DNA from: Saururus chinensis
Lineage: Eukaryota; Streptophyta; Magnoliopsida; Piperales; Saururaceae
Direction: 5' to 3'
NCBI GenBank assembly: GCA_035235625.1
Contig: CP141143.1
Coordinates: 18,707,092-18,771,091, forward strand
Length of the DNA: 64,000 nucleotides
The position numbers and the translations under genes are program-made. A model generated the notes under the pieces. It was given only the letters and a program-made list of their open reading frames with translations, was not told the origin of the DNA and did not search any database. This document shows, one piece after another, positions 35,678 to 47,497 of this stretch (its first letter is position 1; each line of letters opens with the position of its first letter).

Positions 35678-37541
35678 TGTAATACCCCGCTTTTTTGATT
35701 ATGTCTAACCAGGGGGGTTAGAGGTAATTAGTATTTTTTATAATAAATTATAGATGGTTTCAAAGGTTGAAACCTCCATATTTAAGTAGAGCTCGAAGAA
35801 ATGATCGTAACAAATCAAGAATGGGCGAAACGGAGGTCGGGACCGGAAGTTATGACCTTCAAGAATTGTAGAATATAGGTGGGACCCACTTAGAAAGAGT
35901 GATTTATTGCTTTAAGTGGGTTAATATCGAAGGACTTATCAATACGAGTCCAACGGTACCAAGAACGCACAAATCTGAATACAAGGTAGGAATATACGCA
36001 CATTTGAAGATTTGAATTTATAAAAAAAATAAATGAAAAAGAAAAATGGTGTGCGGCTGGTGCGCTGCAGCACGGGCTGGCGCCGCCATTTCACTGCAGT
36101 TTTGGCATGCCGGGGTCTATAAAACCCCCATTCCTTTCTGTTTTTTGGCAGTTCTTCTTCTCCTTTGTTTCTGACCGTTTTGAGTCCGATTAAGGCCGTT
36201 CAAGAGGTGTTCTTATGTAAAACGAGCATGCTCTACATAATGGAGCGGTCCTTTCTTTGAGTTGGAGACCATATAAGGAGGAAATGCCCCGAAATAATGA
36301 GAGGTTCTGCCCGTTGTACTCTAGCACCGACAAATCTTCTTTTTCTCTGTTTCTGAGCATCTTAGCTCCGATTTAGTCCATCCAAGAGGTGTTCTAAACT
36401 AAATCAAGTATGCTCTTTGCGATGGAAGGGTCTGTTTTTTGAGTTGGTGATTCATATGAAGAGGAAATTCCCCAAGACAAGGAAAGGCCCTCCCTGTCGT
36501 CCTTGGGCACCAGAGTAAGAAAAAGGGGCCAAAAGCAAGACGGGGTTTTGTCCAAAGTTGCCGAGCCACAACCAAAGAAGCAATCCAGAGTAGGGGAGGC
36601 TCTGTCTTCCACTGAAGAGCCACGATGTGTGAGGAACATCCTCGAGTAGGGGAGTATCTGTTCGCCGCTCACTGGCATAGAAAATGAGAAGTCTCCAAGA
36701 AAGGGAGCATTCGTGAAATATCTTTCCATGTATGGCAAGGAATGTATGAAGGCTAGAGGAGTCTTCATTCACTGCCTTTGGATCCTAAGGGGAGGACACT
36801 AAGAAGGAATGAGCAACTCCGAATACCGTTACCTTATGAGGCATGAGGGGAGTAAGTATTTCTGACATTCCGTTTAAGAGCTGCAAGTGCTAAATTACGA
36901 TGTGTGCTATGCTATGCCATGATCCTTTGTTCTATACTTTGCTATGCTTTGATATGACATGTTTATGTTCCGTCTTGCTCTAGGGTAGAGCAAGACGTAT
37001 AGTATGTGTGTGAGTTCGGTCTCTGCTCAGTGATGGAGCGAGACATGTGTATGTAGTTTTGATCCCGTTCTGTGATAGAGCGAGATGCACGTTTTTCGTT
37101 GGCTTATTAATTTTTGCTTGACTCCGATATATGATGAATTTTTGTATAACTCCAACTAAATATCAGCATATAAGTATTTTAACGTATATGATTTTGTGGC
37201 ACTTATTGTATGTATTAGTCGTTAGGTAGAACTACGTTCGGATCCGATCGTATTGGAATAATATCCAATACGTACGTAGGCAACCAACGACAAGACAATG
37301 TTGACCTGATCCAAATTATTTATAAGTATATATTTTATTTTGTTTTACACGTGACGAACTATGAAGCTTCATTGTGTGTATGTGTCCATTACAACCTAAG
37401 TCTACGTATGGGAAAGCTTGAAGCTCCGTAGTACATAGATGAATGTTGTACCTCTCGCACACAGACGATGATTCCTAGTTTAAGGAAAGAAAAAATTTCT
37501 ATTAGTGATTTTGTGAGCCCGGCTCGGGTCGGGTCATTACA
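35678..37541 (+). mobile_element. Solo LTR, 1.86 kb, TGTAAT-family
   Basis: Starts TGTAATACCCCGCTTTTTT and ends GGCTCGGGTCGGGTCATTACA, with a perfect flanking duplication TTACA (35673-35677 and 37542-37546). It shows the family order: AGAGGTAATTAGT, TAGAGCTCGAAGAAATGA, CGAGTCCAACGGTACCAAGAACG, sub-repeats with CCAAGAGGTGTTCT (about 36190-36420), GGAGG-CTCTGTCT text (about 36595), stem-loops (36972-37095), GTAGGCAACCAACGACAAG (37274-37292) and the terminal TCGGGTCGGG block. It has no coding interior. Confidence 0.88.
36972..36996 (+). repeat. Perfect 11-bp stem-loop in LTR 35678-37541
   Basis: Arms GTCTTGCTCTA and TAGAGCAAGAC with loop GGG. It is followed by a second stem-loop at about 37019-37044 (GTCTC-T-GCTC / GAGC-GAGAC) and a weaker third at about 37063-37087. 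Confidence 0.88.
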
Positions 37542-37689
37542 TTACATGTGTTTGTAACATAATGTATTGATTTGCTAGGGTAGTGTATACACAACTTGCA
37601 TGGTTCGTAGGAGTTATTTACATTCCCGGACCTAAATTCTCTAGCCCTAGCACTTCTAATGACTTGGGTCAAACTATTGCAAGGGTAGT

Positions 37690-39123
37690 TGATGCACTGA
37701 AATAATATTCAATTAAATGTTCTCACATTTCGAATTGCAATCCTATTTTGTGTTAATTCATTGCTTATTTGGGCTATTTATGTTTTGAATAAGTTAGTTG
37801 GACCTTAATTAAATTTACATGTCTAAACAAGCTTCAACAGATCTAAGTAGAAGAGGAAGTAAAGCCCATCTACCCAAAGCTATTTGAAAGTCAAGAATGA
37901 GCTCCTAATGGTCTAAACATGCATAGAATGGTCAAACACAACCTTTTAGACCCGTTAGATTTGAGATTTGTATCAAGAGAACTAAATTAGGAAAGAAGTT
38001 GATTCGGACAGATTGACACATCCTTAGTATTTTAACCATATCTCTCTATGTATAATTCGGATTGATACCACTCTAGTGGCATTGGAAAGAAGAGTTCCGT
38101 AGTTACAATCATTATTTCAGGAAGAAATTCATAATTCCAAAGATTTATGGGTCGAATTCGACATGCAAAGGGATAACTAGTTAATTAACCCGAGGCTAGT
38201 ACATGGAAAATCTTTTCATTGATTTTGATTGGTACACATAAGAAAAGTAATGAGGCTGATTGGATAATTAAAGAAAGATTCAAAGATACTTATTTTCTAA
38301 ATAAATTATTTTTTATTTGATTAATTTAGAATCTAATCAATGTCAAAGAAGCAACCAATTAGGCAATCAATCAGGATGCAATCTAAAGATATGATTTGGT
38401 TTTCCCCTTTAAAGCAACTCATTCTACTTCTATAAATAGAGAGGTGGACGTGATAGAGGCATCATCCCCTCCTCTTTTGAGTTCTCTTCTCTTATTTTTT
38501 TTTCTTTTGTATTTTTGTTTTTAATTTTATTGTAATGACTTTCTAAGCTCTCAAGCTAAGGCTAGAGGTGATTTGTAACAGTTTAATGGAGTTCTATTCA
38601 TGTTTGATCAATGGTTTCAAGTAAGTATTGGTTATTTGAAGTGATATTTATTTAATATTGTTCTATTTCTTATTTCTTTGTGATTTGGATGCATAAGATG
38701 CTTGAAGGCTCCCCTTCTTAATCTTTTGTGATTTGGATACATAGAACTCTTAAAGAAACAACTGTTTTTATCCTTCAACTATCCAAAATATTTTCTATCT
38801 TTATTTTTAATTTTAATATTTATATCTTCCGGTTAGATATAATTTTTATTCGATTCTAACTGAGATAATATGACACATGAAGAACATCATTAGATGTTAT
38901 AATGACCCTTAATGCCTTAGTGTTTTCTCTTCTTGATTCCTTAACTCGTTATTCCCTCAATACTCTTCTAATCTTTCTTAGTTTTTCTTTCCTCTATTTT
39001 TTTCATAGTCATTTTCTTTGTTGCACAAGGCTTTCCCTGTGGATCGACCTTGTCTACTACAATTAACAAGTAAAACAAATCTGAATTTGACTTCTTTGTA
39101 GTCTTATTTTAGATGTAACAACA
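37690..39123 (+). mobile_element. Solo LTR, 1.43 kb, different family (Athila- or copia-like style)
   Basis: Starts TGATGCACTGAAATAATATT and ends ATGTAACAACA, with a perfect flanking duplication GTAGT (37685-37689 and 39124-39128). It carries a TATA box (TATAAATAGA, 38431-38440) and, near its end, CTTTCCCTGTGGATCGACC (about 39041), a phrase common near the 3' end of plant LTRs. No interior or partner LTR was seen. The lineage is uncertain. Confidence 0.8.
38431..38440 (+). promoter_or_regulatory. LTR core promoter TATA box
   Basis: TATAAATAGA followed by GAGG and a C/T-rich stretch about 30 bases downstream, in the 5' half of the solo LTR. This fits an old U3/R promoter, and transcription would read toward 39123. 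Confidence 0.6.
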
Positions 39124-39128
39124 GTAGT

Positions 39129-40340
39129 CGTACTTCCAAAAATAAAAATAAGTATTTAGGGATTTCTTAGAGAGTCAAGTCATATTTGGGTTGATACCTA
39201 TTTATATTATGTTCTAACTTCCTTATATTATTGTACTGCATTGCCTTTCTTCCTTAGTTATGCTAAACCTATAGTTGGTTCAGAACAACAAAGGATCATT
39301 TGTACCATGTGTCACTCTAATTGACATATAATGTGTTTGTATGTCCATAGGGAGTAGACATTATTAATTTTTTAACAATGATTGTGAGATAATTAATGAT
39401 ATTTTTTATATGAATTATTAAATTAGAATAAGTTGAACCATTAAAGAACTTATATAAAATATAGGTTAATTAAAAATATTTAAGCATTTCATATATGATG
39501 TTATGCTTCATCAGATGGTGTTAGTGGCTTGGTAGAACTACATATGTATCGATCTTGTTGAGAAAAACATTAGAGATATTGTTCAATAAGTATGTAGGTA
39601 ACTAACATCTAATGATGTTGGCTCAATCCAAAAAATATTAATTAATTTTTTATTCTTTTAAAAACTCTTATTTTAACGGTAGAGAGGTTTTGTTGTTGTT
39701 TGGTTGATACTTGGTAGCAGGTTCTTCTGGCGAAGAGTAGTAAGACCAAGACGATGAGCGTGAGATTTTATTCCTTGTTTATGCAATACTAGTAAATAAA
39801 TATATGTGGTAAGAGAGTCATCTTAGTTATTTATTTTCAGACTGATGATATACTTATACTTAAATGAATAGCTTGTTGTTTATATATTTTAGAGATGTGT
39901 AATAATATCATATATATTGATATTCGAATTTGTGAATCTTAGTTATCATAACTTAGATATTTAATCGAATGGTTTTGCTTTGTATTTATTAAAAAAAAAT
40001 CTTCGTGACTTACTGTCCATGCTATTTAAAAATAGTTTTAAAAATCTAGGTCAGGATAATTAGACTTATATCGACAAGCTCTACAGAACAAGACTACTCA
40101 AGGTTATGTTATTTATTAATTTTAGAGTAGGGCCTACCTATGATACGTTCGTCGAGGCCATAGCCTACAATCCCAAAGTTTGATTTAAACATTCTTGGGC
40201 TTCATATGTTAGTCTCTCATTGCCTTATCAAATACCTTAAATACTTTTCAAACAAATCGAGCTCAAAATTATTCAAATTTAAGAAACTATTATTAGGCCC
40301 AAAATTTTAATTTTCAATTGCAGGTTGTTACATATATTTT
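39129..40340. mobile_element. Decayed pieces related to the TGTAAT LTR family
   Basis: 39525-39640 (GGTAGAACTACAT, TTGTTCAATAAGTATGTAGG, TAACTAACATCTAATGATGTTGGCTCAATCC) parallels 37220-37315 in plus orientation. 40060-40335 (ACTTATATCGACAAGC..., GGGCCTACCTATGATACG, AATCGAGCTCAAAATTA, ending GTTGTTACA) parallels 55465-55734 in minus orientation. The opposite orientations suggest two separate old insertions or a rearranged one. Boundaries are not definable. Confidence 0.4.
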
Positions 40341-40800
40341 GTACTCCATTAATCGTCAGTCCTTGGAGCCTATTTAGATAGGAAAGGAAATGGGCTTAAA
40401 AGGGACTTTCTACAAAACCTCTCCTCAGGAGGATGGTTAAAAACTAAAGACTTTTAAGTTGAACATTACATTTTATACAATGATGTGACCCAAATTTTTA
40501 TTTAAAAACCAATGATACCCAAACAGGCCTTGGTATGTGTTGCGTGGGCTATTGTCAATTCTCTCTGCCCTATCTAGTGTGCACTAGAGCGTTTGTTATA
40601 TAGGCATCGTTGTTGCTACTTTGTCGATTGCATGTTATTTGTCTCAATGGTAACCTGCGTTTGGTTGATCTTTTGTATATTATTATTGTATCCATATGGA
40701 TATAAAAGGGATACATAATTGTACATTGTTATAGTTAATTTAATTAGTATAAACCTAATTGTTATATAATTAATTATAAACAAATTAGTCTAAAAAAGAT

Positions 40801-41204
40801 GAGTTTATTTTTTTAATGAACCACCAAGCCAATTCGGGCAGTTTGCCCCATGGTGGAAACACGGATCGGACGAGCGGACAACGACAATGCATGCGTGTGG
40901 TTGGACCAACCTATGGGTATGGGTTGGGTCATGCCCAAACGCCAAGAGCTCAAGATCTCTCTTGCCCACAAAAGTGGGATGCCCCTTGAATATAAGGTCA
41001 ATCCAAATCCTTATATACTAGCTCAATAATATTTTTTCAATGAATGTGGGACAATTCACCTTCCCCATCTTTACAAGTTGATCGGTCTCATTCATTCTCG
41101 TAACGGGTTTTGGCTCAATTCCAATAAACCCATTAAGCCCAAGCTCAGTTTGCATGATGGGCTTATAACTTAGGAAATTTTACATGTTGTGATCGATTCC
41201 AACA
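40801..41204 (-). mobile_element. Probable Ty1/copia-type LTR fragment
   Basis: The minus strand begins TGTTGGAATCGATCACAACA at 41204 and continues with a GTCCCACATT...TATATAAGGA promoter-like phrase, a style common in plant copia LTRs. The other end was not located, so it is listed as a fragment. Confidence 0.4.
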
Positions 41205-42973
41205 ATTCCTTTTTTTTTTAGCAGATTCAACTCCTACTCGTAGTATGGTGTGTGTGGGTTATACACTGCTTGTTTAAGCCATGGTCATTGTTATGTATTG
41301 CAGAATAATTTTTATTTTTTATGTAGTAGTTTTTATTGTGATTTTTTATACCTGGGAAGTTTCTCTCGAGGGAGAGTTTGTTGTTTTTTTGCGTGTTTAA
41401 TTTATGATGTATCAATTTGTCTCTATCTCGGTTGCTCATTGTCTATTTGGACATGGACAATCTCTCCTTTCTAATTTCTATGGCTTGGGTTGTTAATCTA
41501 TCAATGGGTTGTCAACGTTTGTATGTATCCCATGGGGTTTTTTCAGTGAATGCTGCTTTAGTCAGGTAAAAAAACATGAACGTATTGATGCCTTAAATCT
41601 ACTACCTCTTCCTTGAGGCAGAACCCCTTCTTTTTTAGTTTGGCATCAGCGGCAGCGGTGAGTTTTACATGTTAAATATTCCCTCTAATGTTTGTATTCC
41701 CCTCTCAAAGTCACCGTTCTTGACCTTCACACGAACCCTCAAGGGTTTGGCTTAATTGGCAGCAACAAAAGGGAAAATGTGGGAAGAAGTGAGAACGAAG
41801 CTAGCGTTCTCGTTGTTCCATGGTTAGCCAAAGTGGAGCTTCGATTAGTTGAAGTCAACCTTTGCATATTTGAAGTTAAAATTTTATCATCAATTATCAA
41901 ACTGAAGTTAAGGTTTAGTTATTCTAACACTTCACATGACAGGCAAACTTTGGTTTTTTGGAATTTATCTCGCCAGAAGGCAACCTAGACACCTAATAGC
42001 TATTACGATCTCCTCAATCTGAGAGTCCCCTTTAGTTCAAGGTTGGTTGGAGCCTTAGGCAACTAACTATATTATAATCCCCTTAGTCAAAAAAATAATT
42101 AGCTAGCTGAAAAAACAGTGTTTTAAAAACCAACCTACCTGGATTGGTCGCCGAGCTGGGTCAATGGGGTGCAACCATGGGTCAACCCGAGTTGACCTCA
42201 ATGATGTCATTAAGTGAAACCAATAAGTTTGTGTTAAATATAAAAATTAGGTAGTATGGCTAGTGTGGCCCAGTTGGTTAGATGGCTACTTCAAGAACTA
42301 ATGCGACGACTCCTCGAACCCGGCCTCCGGTCTGGGTTTTAAACACTAGTTAAAAGTCCCCTTTGGTTCAAGGGCGACCAAAGCCGGCAGCTTATACAAC
42401 TAGCCATTGTGATCTCCTCAGTCAGTCAGTTGAAACAAGTAGTTAGTCAGCAGAAAATCCCCTTTAGGTTCAGGGCTGAACAGAGCATTAGACAATTTAG
42501 GTAGCTGGATGATGCTGGCCGTTTGTGGAAATTAAACTGCCGAATCACCAATTTGTCAGTCAGTAAATGAATTTCTTCCTTGTAATCTTTGAGACTTCAT
42601 CTTTGTCCTTGCTTTTCGGATTTGGGGGTAGATTCCTTCGTGCTTTTACGTGGATTCAGAGAACCCAAGCTTGGTTCAAACACATGCGGATTCAAGTTTA
42701 TTCTTTGCATAAAAGCTCAATTTCTTTTTTGAATCTCTATATTTTTCGTTTTCAATGTCTGTTTTTGAGTTAACCTGATAATCATATCACTACTAAGGCC
42801 CCAAAAGAATTAAGACTTCTAACATGACATATAGACTGTTTGAAGAGAGAGAGAGAGGCTTTTTGTGGGGCCAATTGTTTCGCTCCCCCAAATCTAAGAA
42901 CCTTCACCACTGAAGAGGTGGAGTTTGCTTGCATTCGTTGTTGACGGTGAAACCAATTATGAGACTCATAAGT
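41205..42973. other. Intergenic with roughly 100-bp repeated phrases; no gene assigned
   Basis: A phrase beginning CCCCTTT-GTTCA and ending with GTCAGTCAG-type text recurs at about 42028-42110, 42357-42455 and 42460-42560. The open frame 41692-41988 has no recognised family. A GA microsatellite lies at about 42845-42858. A possible tRNA-derived SINE is listed separately. Confidence 0.4.
42256..42350 (+). mobile_element. Possible tRNA-derived SINE or tRNA-like relic
   Basis: TGGCCCAGTTGG resembles a polymerase III A box, and CTCGAACCCGG about 45 bases later is a poor B box. The block ends in a GTTTT tract and interrupts one of the repeated phrases around it. There is no acceptor stem, so it is not a functional tRNA gene. 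Confidence 0.3.
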
Positions 42974-43239
42974 TGTAATGCCTCAGATTTTTCTACGATT
43001 TTTTATAATTATTTATTTATTATTTTTAACAGGAAAATTTGACACTTCGGCGTATTTAGTTACGATATTTGAACCCGTAGTCGGGTGTGGGATTCATCGT
43101 AGGCCACGGGCCTAGATGCACATTTGTACGCATATTTACGGCTCGAAAATTTGAGAGAAAAGGAGACTGCAGACGTTAAGGGGAAAGTGAAAAAATAATA
43201 ATAAACAAAACAAAGCATATCGGGCTCGGTCGAGCCCGA

Positions 43240-44650
43240 TCTGGAAGCCACCAGAAAGAGCAAGAGCCGCCCTTTTCTGTTGTCTGCCTCCGGCGATCGG
43301 CAGCTGCCAGTGGGACGCCGGGCCGCCACCGTCGGTTCTGCCCCGGTGGTGCGATACCAAGGGGCTACTGCCCTGGCCGCCTACGGCCGCATCGCCTCCT
43401 CCCTGGTATGCCCTCTCCCCTCTCTGTTTCGTTGGTACCGCCGCCGCCGTGGGCCGGTGAGGGCCGGCCGGCCGGCCATGGCTCCGCCCTGGGCCGGCGA
43501 CGGCGGGAGGCCTTCCCTCCTGGCCCGGTGGTCCTCCGTTCCGCCACTCCACCCTCAGATTTCCTTCTGCTCTGTTTTTGCCACCTCACTATTTTTGGTG
43601 AAACGGTGGCCGCCGCCGGTGAGCTACGCCGACCGGGCCTCCTTCCAGTGTCGCCTTGGTTCGGCGGAGATAGTGGAACACCCTTCCCTGCCTGATTTCG
43701 CCTTTGTCCTCCATCTTGCCTCCAATCCAGACGTTTCTGGAGATGGGTACAATGCACACCCGCCCCTCTGGCTTTTCTCTGACCCAGCTGCCACTGGCCG
43801 CCGGTGGGCTGTAGGGCCGCTGCCACCGGCTCCGCCCCAATCCGGCGATGGCAGAGGGCCATAGCCCCAGCCCCCACGGCTGCCCTGGTCTCCACTCCGC
43901 CTCTCCCTCATCTCCCTGTTTTTGTTGTGTATGAGTTCATTGGCTTCCACCGTTTGTTGGACGCCAGACTTGACCACCAGACCTTTGTTTGGCTTCTCTC
44001 CAGCCGGGCAACAATGGTGGATGTTTCCACCAAGCCCGGTTTAGCCTTCGTCCCATCCGTTCCGCTAGAACGAGATTTGTTGCCCGCCAATTGATGTGCT
44101 CGTCCACAAAAAACCGAGCCTTTGCTCCTCACTGTGCAATTTGTCCGGCGTATCGCCGTTGACTTTGGCCGTCACCTCTGGCCGGAGATAGCTCCTCCTG
44201 GCCGCTAGGACCACGATGGAGTCGGCCAGAGCTGCTAGTAAACCCTTCTCCTTTGTGCCCAGGGTTTTTCACCCGTTTTGGGCCATCGAGCATCGTTGGA
44301 TGTCGAATACCTCTGGACCTTGTAGTTTGGCGGATCTCAGCCTAGAGATGGCTGGCCGCCCTAGTGCGGCACTACCCCTCTTCTTCGGCATGAGGCAGGT
44401 TCCCCCTCTGCCGATGATATGTGTTTGATCACACCATTTAGAGCGCCACCGTTCTACCCTTGCTGGACGCCAATTGGCCTCTAGTCAGCCTGCCTCGGCA
44501 CGACAACGACAAAGGCCATCTTCATCGGTCACCACCCTTGGTATGGCCCTACCGCCCTTATGAGCTTTGGGCCGACACCGTCTAGCCCTCTCTCCCCTCC
44601 CTTTGGCCTATGTGCAAGTAGTTGAGCATGCGGGTTAAGGTTTTGGTGCC
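43240..44650 (+). other. GC- and CpG-rich segment of the 4.5-kb LTR
   Basis: Overlapping open frames of 70-194 codons occur here in several frames on both strands, all proline/arginine/glycine-rich. None has a recognisable domain. The segment includes a GGCCGGCCGGCCGGCC run (about 43464-43480). In an LTR this could be a transcribed, structured leader; it could also be captured host sequence, but I could identify no donor. Confidence 0.5.
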
Positions 44651-46269
44651 GCTTTGGCGTCGCCTGACCGTCAGATGGCTCTGCTATCATCTGGAGTTGA
44701 CATCTAAGTCCTCCACCACCTCTCCTTCGCCCTCAAGTGTCGCCCCACGCCCTCTTCCCATATGTGGGCCCTTGTAAACGTGAAATCGACGCCGTTGGGT
44801 GCTATCCACGGCTGATTTTGACGTTTTGTGACCGGTTGGGTATTGTTCAACCATCGATCGAATTTTAGTGAGTACACCCTGTCTTTCGGTTGCACCTGCC
44901 ACTCGTTGGCACGATCTTTCTCCAGGCCGCCCCTAGTGTGCCGCCATGGATAGCAGATTTTATCGCATTGACTTTGACACCCTTTTTGGCCGTGTGTAGT
45001 TCCAGCATTTCCTAAAACCCTCGGGACAACAGCTCTCTCAGCTGGGCAATGGTTTTGACCGCCAACTCCGCCACCGATGCCGCCACCATCGTGTGCTCAC
45101 CATCAAACGTCATGATTACGAGGTAGGGGAGCTTTGAACTCGTAAATTCATGATAGCATGCTTGAATGAGTAGTAGCATGCTAGGAATTGCATGATGTGC
45201 ATATAAGCATGATTATATGGTGTGTTTAGATACACATGACATGCATATAAGCTGTAAGTACGATTGATGTATGTGTAATACGTGTGCTAAGTATGATTAA
45301 TATGTATGAGTTGTATGCACGTTCTATGGATGTAGAATATGTATGCGCTAGCGATGGCTAGCAAATCTGTAAGTATGCTATGTATGTGTTTTATGGACTT
45401 GATAGTGATGACTAGCGATCGTGAGTAATGTGCATGGACTGTGTGAGGGCAGAGGTATGGGCGCTGGACAGTAAGAAGTGGTAAGGTTTTTGGTATGGAG
45501 TCGGATGTGGATGGGTAAGCGTGTGATAGAAGACAACAAATGTAAGTATGACAGACGAAGAATGAAGCAGATTGGATTGGTTTGGTGTGGAGCAAAGTCA
45601 GGGGTTGGTTTATGTAAGTAAGAGAACTTAGGCTTGAAGCCTGATGTGGGGTTTGTTAGACGATAAGAGTGTGCATAATTGTACAAGCATAACATACAAA
45701 TTTTTAAGTGAAAAGTAAGTATAATCAGTGAGGTGTAAGTAAGGGGGGGATAACGAGGATATGCCTTGAGGAGCTCAGTTTGGCGACATAAGATGTTTTG
45801 ACCGTAAGGTGGATGGCAGAGGATGTATGATTACGTAAGGATCTGTGTACGGTGAGCCATGTTGTAACTTGGACGGGTAAGTGAAGTCTGCTGCCCCGAT
45901 GAACTAGGGTTTCAACCGGGCTCAACTTCGGTTTGATCAGTCGAGGACTATGAGTCAGTTTGGCATAATTGTACTGCATAATATACTTAATTCAAACTTG
46001 AATTATGAGAAAACTAATAATAGCATTGTGAGTTTGAGACTTGAGGGTTCGACGGATTAAGTTTCGTGTTTGAGCTAGCCGATAATGAATCAGCTGAGCA
46101 TTTCTTGTGTCTTGCCATGGTGGTTATTCCTGTAGGATGTTGTCTGTGTGCTATATGGTGCACCAGACGTCTGATGCTCTGTTGAGAGCGATGCATGCTT
46201 TGACTTGGTTTGTGTGTTATATTAAGCTCAGACGTTTGATGCTCTGTTGAGAGCGCTATAAGTTTCCGC

Positions 46270-46430
46270 CCTTCGTGGGCTCTGTATGTTTCTGCCTAGA
46301 TGACATTGTATGTTCTGCCCAAGAGTGGCATTGTAATATTATTGCCCTAGAGTGGCACTGTATGTTTTCCGCCCTTAGTTGGCACTGCATGGCCCTTGTT
46401 GGCACTATATGGCCCCAGAGAGTGGGTATT
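46270..46430 (+). repeat. Short tandem repeat, about 30-35 bp, in the 4.5-kb LTR
   Basis: Five or six imperfect units of the type TCTGCCC-AGAGTGGCATTGTA. They are preceded by two copies of GATGCTCTGTTGAGAGCG (about 46171 and 46239), each with CTCT/AGAG self-complementarity. Confidence 0.6.
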
Positions 46431-47497
46431 TGCACGCTCAGGTAAGTAGTATCATGAATCTACTCTTACCTGTTTGTTCCTGTGCCCCATGAGCATAGGT
46501 GTGCCTTGCCTTTAGAAAAGTCCATGGCGTCTAGTTGCTCCCCGAAGGTTAAGGTGATGCCCTTGTGGCATTCCCTTCCTTTCCGACATTGGAGCTTGTT
46601 AATTGTATGAGCTTTAGTTGTCGGTAGGATGTGTACGATAGTGAGAGTATGTTGTATGTTTCAGTTTCTGAGTAAGTCGTAAGTGTAAGATCCAGAGTAA
46701 GTGTAAGCTCCTAAGGAAGATGTAAGAATACGTTTATGTGTAAGCATATGATTGTATGATTAAGGTCGTACAAGTACGTGTAAGCTGTATAAGTATGCCT
46801 TTGATGGTACGAGTAAGTTGTAAGACCTTGATTAAGGGTGTTTGTGTAAGTTTGGTTTGATGGTGTGCTATGCGTGTTTTTATGCCTATGTATACGATTG
46901 TTATATGTTGTTTGCTTCATGTTTGGGTTGCATGGTGCATGTATTTATGAACTTATTGAGTTCACCGTTTGAGATTTCCCCTACTGGGTATTTTCCTACT
47001 GAGTATGAAAATACTTACCCTATTTTTTTAGCCTCGTTGTTCGGGAGGTTTTTGCAGGCTGTATTGGTGAGCTCTTGGAGATGGACGCTCATTTCTGCGG
47101 TGGATTGTTTCCCTCTCAACTCAAGTATATTGACTCAATGAGAGTATAGTTGGTGCCACGATCTAATGTATGTGGTGAGATTTAAGTGTTTATATCAACT
47201 GGACTTTTAATTTGGATTAGACGGTTGATTGTTTAGGGGACTTGTACTTAGGGATGCCTGGGAGTTATTTGTATTTAAAAATCCATGATCGAGGTAATTT
47301 AGGCTTACGTTTATTTTCGAGTAATGCCTGAGGATATTTGATTTGGTGGTACGATGTTTAACCGTATGATGTTTTAAATTATCAACTGTTTATACATGTT
47401 TTGATTTCGTCATTTTTACTCTGATTTACAAACGTTGTAAAAAAAATTCCGTGAATCTTAAGAAAATTGTATGAAAAATCTCAGGCGTTACATAAGT

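Larger units (their letters stand above)
42974..47492 (+). mobile_element. Solo LTR, 4.5 kb, with a GC-rich 5' half
   Basis: Starts TGTAATGCCTCAGATTTTTC and ends AAAATCTCAGGCGTTACA. The flanking duplication TAAGT is perfect (42969-42973 and 47493-47497). Start and end are inverted relatives of each other (TGTAATGCCTCAGATTTTT and AAAATCTCAGGCGTTACA). The 5' part (about 43240-44650) is rich in GCCG/CCGCC and CpG. The 3' part is AT-rich with GTAAG/GTATG-rich sub-repeats (about 45150-45720) and a short tandem region (about 46270-46430). Open frames in the GC-rich part occur on both strands and look like composition effects. It inserted into another, copia-like LTR. It is one of the longest solo LTRs I would expect in a plant genome. 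Confidence 0.85.

Noticed and set aside
42256-42350. A tRNA gene
   Set aside because: It has an A-box-like word but a poor B box, no acceptor stem and no anticodon arm; at best a SINE or tRNA-like relic.
43280-43895. Long open frames on both strands (up to 194 codons)
   Set aside because: They overlap each other within the GC-rich part of a solo LTR, have only compositional bias, and show no recognisable domain. Kept as a compositional observation, not genes.
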